From NCBI GenBank assembly GCA_001769505.1, contig MEOF01000019.1, forward strand, positions 132,159 through 172,710: 40,552 bases of DNA, written 5' to 3'. Below are positions 17,681-26,024 of this stretch, piece by piece (the first letter of the stretch is position 1; each line of letters opens with the position of its first letter). Origin of the DNA: Bacteroidetes bacterium GWF2_33_38 (lineage in GTDB: Bacteria; Bacteroidota; Bacteroidia; Bacteroidales; GWF2-33-38). Position numbers and translations under genes: made by a program. The notes beneath the pieces were generated by a model, which saw nothing but the letters and a program-made list of their open reading frames with translations, had not been told where the DNA came from and did not search any database.

Positions 17681-19111
17681 TTACATTTTTAATTTTTTAT
17701 CTATTTCCTCAATAAAAACTCTGAATCGTTTATCGGTTTCGATTAGATTATTTACGGTTTTGCAAGCATGAAGTACGGTTGCATGGTCTTTTCCTCCAAT
17801 AACAGAACCAATTGTAGCTAATGAAGACTTTGTCATGCCTTTAGCAAAATACATTGCAATTTGACGAGCTTGAACAATTTCTCGTTTTCGTGTTTTTGAA
17901 CGAATTGATTCAATCGGCATATTAAAATAGTCGCAAACAATTTTTTGAATATAATCAATAGAGATTTCTCGCTTAGTATTTTTAACAAACTTATCAATCA
18001 TTTGTCTAGCTAAGTCGATAGTGATTTCTTTTTTGTTCAATGTTGCTTGTGCCAATAAAGAAATCAACGCTCCTTCGAGTTCTCTGACGTTGTTGGTAAT
18101 GTGCGAAGCAATATACTCAACAACTTCACTTGGCATTTCGATACCATCTTTATAGAGCTTCTTATTTAAAATCGAAATTCTTGTTTCAAAATCAGGAACT
18201 TGCAAATCGGCAGTTAATCCCCATTTGAATCTCGACAACAAGCGTTGCTCAAGTCCTTGCAAATCGATTGGAGCTTTATCCGAAGTCAAAATAAGTTGTT
18301 TATTATTTTGATGTAAATGGTTGAAAAGATGAAAGAAAACATCTTGTGTTTTTTCTTTGCCTTCAAATTCATGCACATCATCAATAAGCAATACATCTAT
18401 CATTTGATAGAAGTGAATAAAATCATTATAGCTATTATTTCTAACAGCTTCCGTATACTGCGTTTTAAATCTTTCGGCAGTAACATATAAAACGATTTTT
18501 TCAGGAAACAATTCTTTAACCGAAATACCTATTGCATGAGCTAAGTGTGTTTTTCCCAAGCCCGAACCTCCAAATATCATCAAAGGATTAAAAGCTGTTC
18601 CTCCAGGATTTTTAGCAACTGCAAAACCAGCAGATCTTGCTAATCGATTGCATTCCCCTTCAACAAAATTATCAAATGTATATTCGCTATTTAATTGTGG
18701 GTCAATATCCAATTGTCTAATACCAGGGATAATAAATGGATTTTTTATTGAACTTTCTCTAACATTTTCAGCTGAAATAGAAACGGATTTATTTTTAATG
18801 TCTGATTTTCCAGTCGCAGGCATTTTAACGGTATAAGGTTTTGCTCCGCCAAAAATATTGTTTTCCATAACGACATTATACTCTAACTTTGCATCAGGAC
18901 CAAGCTCTTTTCTTAATGTCTTTCGCAAAATATCAAGAAATTGTTCTTCAAGGTATTCGTAAAAGAATTGTGATGGAACTTGTATTGTTAAAGTACTTCC
19001 ATCAATCTTCGATGCGGAAATTGGCTCAAACCACGTTTTGAAGGCAATCAGCGACACATTATCCTTTATTACTTTAAGGCAATTATTCCAAACTTCTTCG
19101 TGAGTCTTCAT
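17681..19111 (-). CDS. dnaA: Chromosomal replication initiator protein DnaA
   Basis: 476 residues with all four domains. Domain I (about 1-80; VWNNCLKVIKDNVSLIAFKTWFEPI) mediates self and helicase contacts. A variable linker follows (about 81-140). The AAA+ domain (about 141-345) has Walker A GGSGLGKTH at 181-189, Walker B VLLIDDVHEF, and the box VII arginine region (GLEQRLLSRFKWGL). Domain IV at the C-terminus carries the DnaA signature GGKDHATVLHA (about 439-449), which binds the DNA box. In its ATP form it opens the origin. The gene is alone on the minus strand. No TTATCCACA-type boxes are visible in the 293 bp upstream or elsewhere near it, so the origin is probably not here. Strong terminator directly downstream. 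Confidence 0.98.
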   Translation of the reverse strand: MKTHEEVWNNCLKVIKDNVSLIAFKTWFEPISASKIDGSTLTIQVPSQFFYEYLEEQFLDILRKTLRKELGPDAKLEYNVVMENNIFGGAKPYTVKMPATGKSDIKNKSVSISAENVRESSIKNPFIIPGIRQLDIDPQLNSEYTFDNFVEGECNRLARSAGFAVAKNPGGTAFNPLMIFGGSGLGKTHLAHAIGISVKELFPEKIVLYVTAERFKTQYTEAVRNNSYNDFIHFYQMIDVLLIDDVHEFEGKEKTQDVFFHLFNHLHQNNKQLILTSDKAPIDLQGLEQRLLSRFKWGLTADLQVPDFETRISILNKKLYKDGIEMPSEVVEYIASHITNNVRELEGALISLLAQATLNKKEITIDLARQMIDKFVKNTKREISIDYIQKIVCDYFNMPIESIRSKTRKREIVQARQIAMYFAKGMTKSSLATIGSVIGGKDHATVLHACKTVNNLIETDKRFRVFIEEIDKKLKM

Positions 19112-19404
19112 TATCTATCAATTCTTTTTATATATAAAATATTTCTCTGTGTTTTTCCTCAGCAATTTTGTAAAAAAAAAATGTATAAAAAAATTATTTT
19201 TCTATTGTTTTTTTGAAAAATTCCGTATGCGTTTTAATATCAGGCAAATAAAAATTAAAAAAAATTAAGCATTTTTAAACACTTGACAATCAATGCTTTA
19301 AGCATAACATTCAGTCTTTCAACACTTAACTAAACGTACTTAAAGAAGTGAATCACTTCGGAGGTATAAAGTTAACAAAAAAGAATAAGGAAACGAAAAA
19401 TCTA
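19112..19404. other. 293-bp AT-rich region upstream of dnaA with palindromes
   Basis: Holds long A/T tracts, an odd palindrome ATGCTTTAAGCAT (19293-19305), a second GAAGTGAATCACTTC (19345-19359) followed by GGAGG, and a direct repeat AACACTT(G/A)AC at about 19278-19287 and 19321-19330. These could be regulatory sites for dnaA. I see no tRNA, no small gene and no consensus DnaA boxes. Confidence 0.5.
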
Positions 19405-20418
19405 TTAATTTTTTTCTTGAATTTTTTCTTGTTTTTTGCTAGTTTCAACGACTTCGATTGTTCTTCCAAAATCGAAAAGTGAAAAATGAACGTATTTTTT
19501 AGGATTTTTCTGCATATCCTCTAGCAATCTATCTAAATGAAAGGTTGCGTTCTCTAAATTGTTATAAAGGGTATCGTTATTTACCAACATACCAATGGAG
19601 CCTTGTCCTGAATTGACTTTAGCAAGAATATTATCAATATCTGAAATTACTTTATTTGCATTTGTTATGGTTGATGCAATATCCGCTCGAGCCAACGAAT
19701 CGCTTATGCTCGAAAAATTGTTAATTATATTGGTTAACTGTTCGTTATTGTTTTTCAAATTAAGAGTAATGTGCTCAACGTTTGTGAAAATTCTTGCTAG
19801 TTTCCCTTTTTCGTTTCTCAATAATGTATCTAATGAAACCGAGGCGTGTTCGAGGTTTTCTAGCGTCATCTTTACACTTACGAATGCTTTTGAAATATTA
19901 TCGCGTGTACCTTCGTTAAAAATGTACTGTACAACCGCTAAAACAGAATCAATTGAAGACATTAAACCTTCAGCTTTAACTTTCAAGGGTAACATTTGCA
20001 AACTTACTTGGTCTTTCAAACTTTCTTCAATCACAGCAAAAAGAGTATCTCCTGGCAAATGATTTTTACTCGACTTTCCATAAATTATTTCTATTGACTT
20101 AGTCCCCATCAGGTCAGAACTAAAGATGCGAGCAACGGTTGAATCAGGCAAAATAAACTCGTCGCCTATAGCAAAACTAACAATAATACTTTTTTGGTTA
20201 GGCATAAAAGAAATATCTCGAACCTGACCTATTTTAAAGCCATTCAACATAATTGAACTAGACTCGCTAAGTCCATCGATTCGGTTGTAGATTACATAAT
20301 AATGATTCTCTTTTTTGAAGAAATTCTTTCCTTTCAAAAAAGTTACACCCCATACTAGCATTGCAAATGCTACAAACACCAATACTCCGACTTTCGTTGC
20401 TTTCGAAATTTTAATCAT
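19405..20418 (-). CDS. MlaD family (MCE domain) protein
   Basis: 337 residues. One N-terminal transmembrane anchor (about 9-27, GVLVFVAFAMLVWGVTFLKG) is followed by a single MCE domain (about 38-115; YYVIYNRIDGLSESSSIMLNGFKIGQVRDISFMP), then a long helical region (about 130-300), probably coiled coil, with polar heptads. MlaD is the inner-membrane substrate-binding component of the Mla phospholipid transporter, which keeps the outer membrane asymmetric; MCE proteins form hexameric rings. Bacteroidota members often stand apart from the ATPase and permease, as here, where mlaE and mlaF are not adjacent. It lies 23 bp downstream of the amidase gene, same strand, so the two are likely co-transcribed. 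Confidence 0.9.
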   Translation of the reverse strand: MIKISKATKVGVLVFVAFAMLVWGVTFLKGKNFFKKENHYYVIYNRIDGLSESSSIMLNGFKIGQVRDISFMPNQKSIIVSFAIGDEFILPDSTVARIFSSDLMGTKSIEIIYGKSSKNHLPGDTLFAVIEESLKDQVSLQMLPLKVKAEGLMSSIDSVLAVVQYIFNEGTRDNISKAFVSVKMTLENLEHASVSLDTLLRNEKGKLARIFTNVEHITLNLKNNNEQLTNIINNFSSISDSLARADIASTITNANKVISDIDNILAKVNSGQGSIGMLVNNDTLYNNLENATFHLDRLLEDMQKNPKKYVHFSLFDFGRTIEVVETSKKQEKIQEKN

Positions 20419-20441
20419 TACAACTCAATAATTTCCCAAAT

Positions 20442-21608
20442 TTAATGGTTTATTTCTTTTAATGCTTCTTTTAAATTGATTTTTTTACCATTTTTAAATG
20501 CTACAATAAACGCATCAGGAATTTTCTGCCTCACTTTTCGTTGAATATCAATACTTTTATTGTAATCAGTTGTATTTCCTACGAAATATTTATAAATATT
20601 ATCCAAGTAAATCTCTTCAACATCTGCAAGCCCATTAAAGTTTTCTGGTTTTAATGTTTTCTTTTCGTTAGAAATGGCAACCTGAACTTTAAAAAAAATA
20701 CTGTCGCTATTTATAGTTTTTTTATCGTCTAGCGAATCTTTAGCCTCGTTTTTAATTTCAGGATTTACACTGATCTTATTTTCTATATTATTTACATCTT
20801 CCTTTGATTTGATAGTAGCATCAACAAGTCCTTCATACATGTCTTTGTATTCTCTAATTGCTCTGTAAATAGCAGAAGCAATGTGGTCTTTTCCTTCTTC
20901 TGTGAACAAATAGGCAGCTTCATCGGGATTTGAAATAAAACCTACTTCAATCAGGATGCTTGGCATTGAAGCACGGGCTAATACAAGTAGTCCCAATTGT
21001 TTAACTCCTCTATCTGTTCTTTTGGCTCGCTCGCGAAACTGGTCTTGAACCCTTGATGCCATTAACAAACTATGGTCAAAATATACATTTTGCAAAAGCG
21101 AAAAAATAATATACGATTCGGGGGAATTGGGATCAAATCCTTCGTATTTTTGAGCATAATTGTCCTCGATTAAAATAACTGAGTTTTCACGCATTGCCAA
21201 CTCAAAATTTTCCTTAGTTCGATGTAATCCAAGCACATAAGTCTCTGTTCCAGATGGAGTTGAACTTTTATTTGCATTTGCATGTATGGAAATTAGCAAA
21301 TCGGCTTTTGCTTCGTTTGCAATTTCAGCTCTTTTTGCAAGTTCAATAAATACATCTGTTTTACGAGTATAAACTACTTTTACATCGGGCAAAAGTTTAT
21401 TAATGTAGTCGCCAACCCTCAAACCAATGTCTAGAACCAAATCTTTTTCGTAACCTTTTTTTGAAACAGCACCAGGGTCTTTTCCTCCGTGTCCAGGGTC
21501 TATTGCAATCGTTTTCAACTTCAACCCATCAAGTTCGTTTTGCGAAAAAGAAGAAATTGAAGAGATGAAAAACAAGGCAAGAATCAATATGTTAATAAAA
21601 GTTTTCAT
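20442..21608 (-). CDS. N-acetylmuramoyl-L-alanine amidase (Amidase_3) with C-terminal SPOR-like domain
   Basis: The start is set at ATG 21608, which opens a signal peptide (MKTFINILILALFFISSISSFSQ); an upstream in-frame ATG at 21644 would add 12 residues before it. 388 residues. The Amidase_3 catalytic domain (about 30-255) shows the zinc site: His40 in AIDPGHGG, Glu54 in GYEKD, His109 in SIHANA, and the catalytic Glu221 in LIEVGFISN. The enzyme cuts the amide between MurNAc and L-alanine in peptidoglycan, in the periplasm, during cell separation. A linker rich in K/E/D leads to a C-terminal segment (about 305-388; FFKVQVAIS, YKYFVGNT, DAFIVAFKNG) that resembles a SPOR domain, which targets septal glycan. 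Divergent from lptD, co-directional with mlaD. Confidence 0.93.
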   Translation of the reverse strand: MKTFINILILALFFISSISSFSQNELDGLKLKTIAIDPGHGGKDPGAVSKKGYEKDLVLDIGLRVGDYINKLLPDVKVVYTRKTDVFIELAKRAEIANEAKADLLISIHANANKSSTPSGTETYVLGLHRTKENFELAMRENSVILIEDNYAQKYEGFDPNSPESYIIFSLLQNVYFDHSLLMASRVQDQFRERAKRTDRGVKQLGLLVLARASMPSILIEVGFISNPDEAAYLFTEEGKDHIASAIYRAIREYKDMYEGLVDATIKSKEDVNNIENKISVNPEIKNEAKDSLDDKKTINSDSIFFKVQVAISNEKKTLKPENFNGLADVEEIYLDNIYKYFVGNTTDYNKSIDIQRKVRQKIPDAFIVAFKNGKKINLKEALKEINH

Positions 21609-21660
21609 AAAAATTGTTTGGATATACTTAATGTACACTAACAAACGTTTATTTTTTTAC

Positions 21661-21668
21661 TAGTTTTG
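21661..21668 (+). promoter_or_regulatory. Candidate promoter -7 element for lptD (TAGTTTTG)
   Basis: Exact TAnnTTTG match in the divergent amidase-lptD gap. Transcription from it would begin near 21675, too close to the TTG at 21680 for a normal leader but about 50 nt before the TTG at 21728. Confidence 0.4.
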
Positions 21669-21679
21669 TTGCAATTTTT

Positions 21680-24289
21680 TTGCCTAAATTATATTGTATC
21701 AATTTTTTCACAAATAAAACAATAAAATTGCTTTTAAAGATACTACAAATAATTTTCTTATTAACATTCGTGTTAACTACTTACTCCCAAGTTTCGACGC
21801 ATGGAGATTCATTAATTACGACTATTGATTCGTTGAAAAAAGACAGCCTTAAAACAAATATTCCAACACCCTCTGCTCCAAATGAAAATTCAATCGATGC
21901 CCCTATCGATTACAATGCAAGAGATAGTATTTTATTCGATGCTGTTGAAAAAAAAATGTATTTGCACGGAGATGCAAAAATTGTGTACAAAGACATTGAA
22001 TTAAAAGCCGAATATATTGAGCTCGATTTGTCGAACAGTACGGTTTACGCAATTGGCGTACCCGACAGCACCGGAAAAAAAATCGGAAGTCCAAGTTTCA
22101 AAGAAGGAAAAGAAGAATTCAAGTCCGATAATATGAAATATAATTATCGAACCAAAAGAGGGCTTATTAATGGTGTAATAACCGAACAAAGTGGAGGCTA
22201 TTTGCACAGCGAAAGAACAAAAAAGCAAGCTAATGAAGAAATTCATATCAAAAGAGGAAAATACACAACCTGCAATCTCGACCATCCTCACTTTTATATT
22301 GGTTTAACAAAAGCAAAAGTTATTCCTGATGATAAAATTGTATCTGGACCTGCATATTTAGTTATCGAAGATGTTACCTTGCCTTTTGGAATTCCATTTG
22401 GTTTTTTTCCAAATAAATCAGGAAACTCATCGGGAGTGATCATTCCTGAGTATGGGGAAGAAGCAAACCGAGGATTCTTTCTTCGAAACGGAGGATATTA
22501 TTTTGCCATTAACGATTATGCTGATTTATCACTCACTGCCGACATTTATTCAAAAGGAAGTTGGGGAGCTGGTATGCATACAAATTATAAAAAGCGATAC
22601 AAATTTGACGGAAATATCGATTTTCAATACGAGCGAGTGCGAATTGGATTACCCGAATCGTCGAATTTTCAACAAAAAAACATTTATTGGTTAAAGTGGA
22701 AACACAATCAAGACAAAAAAGCAAGACCTTACAGCAATTTTTCGGCAAGCGTTGATTTTGGAAAAAGTAATTATGGAAAATATAGTACATTTACAAGCCC
22801 TGCTGCATATCTTAAAAATACTGCACAATCAAGTATATCATATTCGAAAAGTTTTGCTCGTTTACCCATAAATTTTTCGGCAAACTTAAGGCATACCCAA
22901 AGTACGATTAACGATACTACAACCATGATGAATTTGAGTCTGCCTGAATTTGCAATGAATGTTTCACGACAATTTCCTTTCAAAAGAAAACACAAGGTAG
23001 GAAAAACGAGATTTTATGAAAAAATTGGAGTTTCGTACTCAGCAAATATGAAAAACACAGTTAAAGTAGAAGAAAAAGAACTTTTTCAACCTGATATATT
23101 CGAAAAATTTGACAATGGGATAAAACACTATGTTTCGTCGAGTACACAAATGAAAATGCTAAAGTATTTAACGCTTTCGCCAACAGCAAACTACACCGAG
23201 CGTTGGTATTTTAATTATCTCGATAAATATTGGGATTATACATATTTAAACGCAGATTCTGTTACATACGGAAAGCTAATTACCGATACTATTAAAGGGT
23301 TTAACAGGGTTTACGATTACACATTTTCTGCTTCGCTTAACACAAAAATATATGGAATGTTTACATTTAAAAGTAAACGATTGCAAGCAATTCGACACGT
23401 GTTAACTCCAAATATCAGTTATAATATTAGACCTGATTTTGGTGAAGACAAATATGATTATTATCGAAAATATTACAACGGAAACAATGCTTTTGTTACC
23501 TATTCACCTTACGAAAATGGAATGTATGGACAACCGCCAAGCGGGAAAATGGGTTCGCTTAGGCTTTCGCTAGGCAATAATTTAGAAATGAAAGTATTAA
23601 GCCCAAAAGATACAACGAATACACCAAAAAAAGTTCAAATTTTTGAAAGTTTAAATTTTTCTACATCTTATAATATTGTTGCCGATTCGTTAAATTGGTC
23701 TCCGGTAAATATTACGGGCGGAACAACTTTGTTCAAAACTCTGCGATTAAGATATGGCGGGACAGTTGACCCATACGCATTAGACTCTTTAGGCAACATG
23801 ACAAATAAATTTACTTGGCAAGTTGATTCAAGTCGATTTGGTCGTTTAACCTCGGCAAATGCTTCACTTTCGTTTAGTTTACGTTCAAAATCCACAGGAA
23901 CAAAAGATAAAGAAAAAACCGATATGCTTTTCGATTATCCCAATGGATATGTTGATTTTGATATTCCTTGGAATGTATCGTTCGATTATAATTTTAGATA
24001 TAATAAGTCGAAGTTTGAACCTACAATAAATCAAACAATTAGCGTACGAGGAGAATTGAAACTTACACCAAAATGGAAAATTGAAGTTTCAACCGGATAC
24101 GATATTAAGAATAAAGATTTTTCGTACACCAAAGTTGATATTTATCGCGATTTACATTGTTGGGAAATGCGATTTACATGGATTCCTTTTGGATTTAGAC
24201 AAAGTTATAATTTTCAAATTAACGTAAAATCGTCGATTCTACAAGATTTAAAACTAAATAAGCGAAGCGATTGGAGCGATAATTTTTAA
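21680..24289 (+). CDS. lptD: LPS-assembly protein LptD (OstA/LptD family), non-ATG start
   Basis: Up to 869 residues. No ATG is available in the N-terminal region: the frame opens with TTG at 21680, or more likely TTG at 21728, which directly begins the hydrophobic signal (LLKILQIIFLLTFVLTTYSQ) and leaves room for the promoter core at 21661. An OstA/LptA-like beta-taco domain (about 65-200; FDAVEKKMYLHGDAKIVYKDIELKAEYIELD) is followed by the conserved YTTCNLDHPHFYIG motif and VTLPFGIPFGFFPN, then a large C-terminal beta barrel with many alternating aromatic strands. LptD, with LptE, inserts lipopolysaccharide into the outer leaflet. No lptE is recognisable nearby. Divergent from the amidase-mlaD pair. 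Confidence 0.88.
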   Translation: MPKLYCINFFTNKTIKLLLKILQIIFLLTFVLTTYSQVSTHGDSLITTIDSLKKDSLKTNIPTPSAPNENSIDAPIDYNARDSILFDAVEKKMYLHGDAKIVYKDIELKAEYIELDLSNSTVYAIGVPDSTGKKIGSPSFKEGKEEFKSDNMKYNYRTKRGLINGVITEQSGGYLHSERTKKQANEEIHIKRGKYTTCNLDHPHFYIGLTKAKVIPDDKIVSGPAYLVIEDVTLPFGIPFGFFPNKSGNSSGVIIPEYGEEANRGFFLRNGGYYFAINDYADLSLTADIYSKGSWGAGMHTNYKKRYKFDGNIDFQYERVRIGLPESSNFQQKNIYWLKWKHNQDKKARPYSNFSASVDFGKSNYGKYSTFTSPAAYLKNTAQSSISYSKSFARLPINFSANLRHTQSTINDTTTMMNLSLPEFAMNVSRQFPFKRKHKVGKTRFYEKIGVSYSANMKNTVKVEEKELFQPDIFEKFDNGIKHYVSSSTQMKMLKYLTLSPTANYTERWYFNYLDKYWDYTYLNADSVTYGKLITDTIKGFNRVYDYTFSASLNTKIYGMFTFKSKRLQAIRHVLTPNISYNIRPDFGEDKYDYYRKYYNGNNAFVTYSPYENGMYGQPPSGKMGSLRLSLGNNLEMKVLSPKDTTNTPKKVQIFESLNFSTSYNIVADSLNWSPVNITGGTTLFKTLRLRYGGTVDPYALDSLGNMTNKFTWQVDSSRFGRLTSANASLSFSLRSKSTGTKDKEKTDMLFDYPNGYVDFDIPWNVSFDYNFRYNKSKFEPTINQTISVRGELKLTPKWKIEVSTGYDIKNKDFSYTKVDIYRDLHCWEMRFTWIPFGFRQSYNFQINVKSSILQDLKLNKRSDWSDNF

Positions 24290-24310
24290 TTTGCTATATA
24301 AAAATTTTCA

Positions 24311-24338
24311 CCCTTATTGGAAAGGATTCCAACAAGGG
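24311..24338. terminator. Hairpin between lptD and the converging ATPase gene
   Basis: CCCTT-A-TTGGAA (24311-24322) pairs with TTCCAA-C-AAGGG (24327-24338) with a single mismatch and a 4-nt loop. It sits between two converging genes, so it may stop both, although neither side has a strong T run. Its core TTGGAAAGGATTCC recurs on the far side of the ATPase gene. Confidence 0.45.
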
Positions 24339-24380
24339 CGATATAAATTTATCATTTCATCATCAACACCTTGTCTATCG

Positions 24381-25523
24381 TTATGTAATGAAATCAAAAT
24401 AGTTTTCAGGAGTGATAACTAAAAATTGGCTTTGAGAATAAGTATCTTTCCATTCTTTTGGAATTTTTACTTTTTTGTTAATTCTCCATTTTATTTCATA
24501 CGCAAATAGGTTTCCTTCACGTTCCTCAATCCAATCAATCTCCTGCTGTGAGTAGGTTCTCCAGAAATAATTATTTACAATCATTCCTGTATAGTTTTGA
24601 TATTTTATTCTTTCTGACAGTATGTAGTTTTCCCATAATTCTCCTACATCATTTCTTAAAATTATCGGGTTAAAATTGGCTATCAACGTATTTCTAATTC
24701 CATTATCGAAAAAGTACCACCGACTAGTTTTTGTAATCTCTTTTCTTAAGTTTCTACTAAATCCCGATACTTTATAAATTACAAAGACTTTCTCTAATAA
24801 ATCCAAATACTTCTCTACAGTATTTCTACTCAGTCCAAGTTGTTTTCCAAGTTCTTCCAATGAAACTTCTTTGCCAATTTGAAATGCGACAAGACGAAGC
24901 AGATTTATCATTTTTGACGAACTTTTAATTCCATCATATTCTAGAATGTCTTTTAATAAATACGAATTCACTAGATCTTTTAAATATGCTGATTTCTCTT
25001 CATTACTATCATAATGAATTAGTTCCGGATAGCTTCCATAAATCAACCGTTCTTCTAGTTTAGATTTGGTTTGAATCAGATTTTCTTCTTCTGAATATTC
25101 CATCTGGGCTAATGGATACAGATTAAAGGTTACTTTTCTTCCTGTTAAAGGTTCTCCTAATTGATTTGATAAATCAAACATTGAAGATCCTGTTGCTATA
25201 ATTTTTATTCCATCTATGTTGTCAACCATTAACTTTAATATTTGACCTATATTCGGAATTTTCTGTGCTTCGTCTATAATTAATATGTTTTTCTTGCCTA
25301 ATAATCGTTTGTAGTTTTCTACTGATCGTTGTGAAAGCACTTCTGATGTTGATATATCTTCTCCATTAAGCTCAAGCACTGGCTCTGAAATATTGTCCTT
25401 AATAAAGTTTTCTAAAAATGATGTCTTGCCAACTCTTCTTGCTCCCAATAGCACCATTACTTTATTTGGTAACATTTTTGACAAAAATTTCTCTCTAATA
25501 GCCCTTTTTATGTATTTTTCCAT
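24381..25523 (-). CDS. AAA_14 / DUF4143 family ATPase
   Basis: The start is placed at ATG 25523 (MEKYIKRAIREKFLSKMLPN); an upstream in-frame ATG at 25571 lies before the promoter core at 25547-25554 and is less likely. 380 residues. The N-terminal AAA_14 ATPase has Walker A GARRVGKT (27-34) and Walker B ILIIDEAQK (about 80-88), then GSSMFDLS as sensor 1 and the GEPLTGRK arginine segment. The C-terminal DUF4143 part has a winged-helix-like block (LGKQLGLSRNTVEKYLDLLEKVFVIYK) and a restriction-nuclease-like end (QQEIDWIEEREGNLFAYEIKWR), where E, D and EIK match a PD-(D/E)xK pattern. Family members are common in accessory DNA; the cellular role is unknown. It is flanked by copies of a 14-nt repeat. 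Confidence 0.9.
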   Translation of the reverse strand: MEKYIKRAIREKFLSKMLPNKVMVLLGARRVGKTSFLENFIKDNISEPVLELNGEDISTSEVLSQRSVENYKRLLGKKNILIIDEAQKIPNIGQILKLMVDNIDGIKIIATGSSMFDLSNQLGEPLTGRKVTFNLYPLAQMEYSEEENLIQTKSKLEERLIYGSYPELIHYDSNEEKSAYLKDLVNSYLLKDILEYDGIKSSSKMINLLRLVAFQIGKEVSLEELGKQLGLSRNTVEKYLDLLEKVFVIYKVSGFSRNLRKEITKTSRWYFFDNGIRNTLIANFNPIILRNDVGELWENYILSERIKYQNYTGMIVNNYFWRTYSQQEIDWIEEREGNLFAYEIKWRINKKVKIPKEWKDTYSQSQFLVITPENYFDFIT

Positions 25524-25546
25524 ATTGATGATATTATTTCTCAATC

Positions 25547-25554
25547 CAAAATTA
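25547..25554 (-). promoter_or_regulatory. Candidate promoter -7 element for the ATPase gene (TAATTTTG)
   Basis: Minus-strand exact match to TAnnTTTG, 24 nt before the ATG at 25523. A TTTG lies 14 nt further upstream (25569-25572), shorter than the usual 19-23 nt spacing. Confidence 0.4.
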
Positions 25555-25574
25555 ACTAATATTTTTGACAAAAT

Positions 25575-25616
25575 GAAGGAATTCGCACAAATTCCTTCAA
25601 TGCAGTGAAGGAATTT
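25575..25616. promoter_or_regulatory. Three alternating arms able to form two exclusive hairpins (possible operator)
   Basis: GAAGGAATT (25575-25583), AATTCCTTC (25590-25598) and GAAGGAATT (25607-25615). The middle arm can pair with either neighbour (loops of about 6 nt). The arms sit directly upstream of the candidate ATPase promoter, so paired binding sites for a repressor are the simplest reading. Confidence 0.4.
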
Positions 25617-25660
25617 ATCTTAATTTATTCATAATATTTGCCTCTGTCAGGTGTTTTTAC

Positions 25661-25818
25661 CTATCTGTAAGTAGAATCAATTCTTCCGCTAGCAGTCAAA
25701 AGAACTTTGTCTTTTTCGTTGAAATTTGTTATTGGGCGATATGTTGTTTTAATTTCTCAATCATTTTTATGTTGTTAAACTCGATATCTTCAAATGATGT
25801 CGGCAAAATCGTATTCAT
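25661..25818 (-). pseudogene. Possible decayed small gene (frameshifted)
   Basis: On the minus strand, ATG 25818 opens a 29-codon peptide (MNTILPTSFEDIEFNNIKMI, then EKLKQHIAQ) that stops at 25729. Directly after it another frame reads NFNEKDKVLLTASGRIDSTYR to a stop at 25661. The two pieces are protein-like in composition and are separated by a frame change, which suggests a broken gene. No family is recognised. Low confidence. Confidence 0.25.
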
Positions 25819-25886
25819 ATTCTAATGTTTTTACTCCTTACTGTACCATGTTTGCCTTCTTTGGAAAGGATTGTAACGAGAATTTG

Positions 25887-25900
25887 TTGGAAAGGATTCC
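25887..25900. repeat. Direct repeat TTGGAAAGGATTCC, distal copy
   Basis: Identical over 14 nt to 24317-24330 on the other side of the ATPase gene, with similar sequence continuing for 5 nt. A partial copy (TTGGAAAGGATT) lies 26 nt upstream at 25861-25872. Confidence 0.6.
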
Positions 25901-25930
25901 TGCAATTGTTTAAAGTCCTTTTTCCGCATT

Positions 25931-25961
25931 ATCTCGGCAGTAACGCTACGTAACGAATGCA
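25931..25961. repeat. 31-nt direct repeat, copy A, left of the lipoprotein gene
   Basis: Matches 26518-26548 at 28 of 31 positions; the shared core is GCAGTAACGCT. The copies bracket the 155-residue lipoprotein gene. Copy B can form a CGCAG/CTGCG stem; copy A has lost it partly. Confidence 0.65.
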
Positions 25962-25979
25962 CACTGCTTGAAAATATTA

Positions 25980-26011
25980 TTTGGCTTTAATTAATTTATA
26001 AATTAACTTTG
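25980..26011 (+). promoter_or_regulatory. Bacteroidota-type promoter of the lipoprotein gene
   Basis: TTTG at 25980-25983, 20-nt spacer, TAACTTTG at 26004-26011: the best -33/-7 match in the window. The ATG at 26025 follows 13 nt later, so the leader is short. Confidence 0.65.
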
Positions 26012-26024
26012 ATAAAAAATCGAT

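Larger units (their letters stand above)
25524..26024. other. 500-bp intergenic patch with operator-like and repeat sequences
   Basis: In order: ATPase promoter core (25547-25554), three AATTCCTTC-type arms (25575-25616), a frameshifted gene remnant (25661-25818, minus), two copies of TTGGAAAGGATT (25861 and 25887), the first 31-nt direct repeat (25931-25961) and the lipoprotein promoter (25980-26011). No intact gene is seen. Confidence 0.6.

Noticed and set aside
19112-19404. oriC next to dnaA
   Set aside because: AT-rich, but no cluster of DnaA boxes is present; lone TTTTCCAC-like sites occur only far away (near 2552 and 34904).
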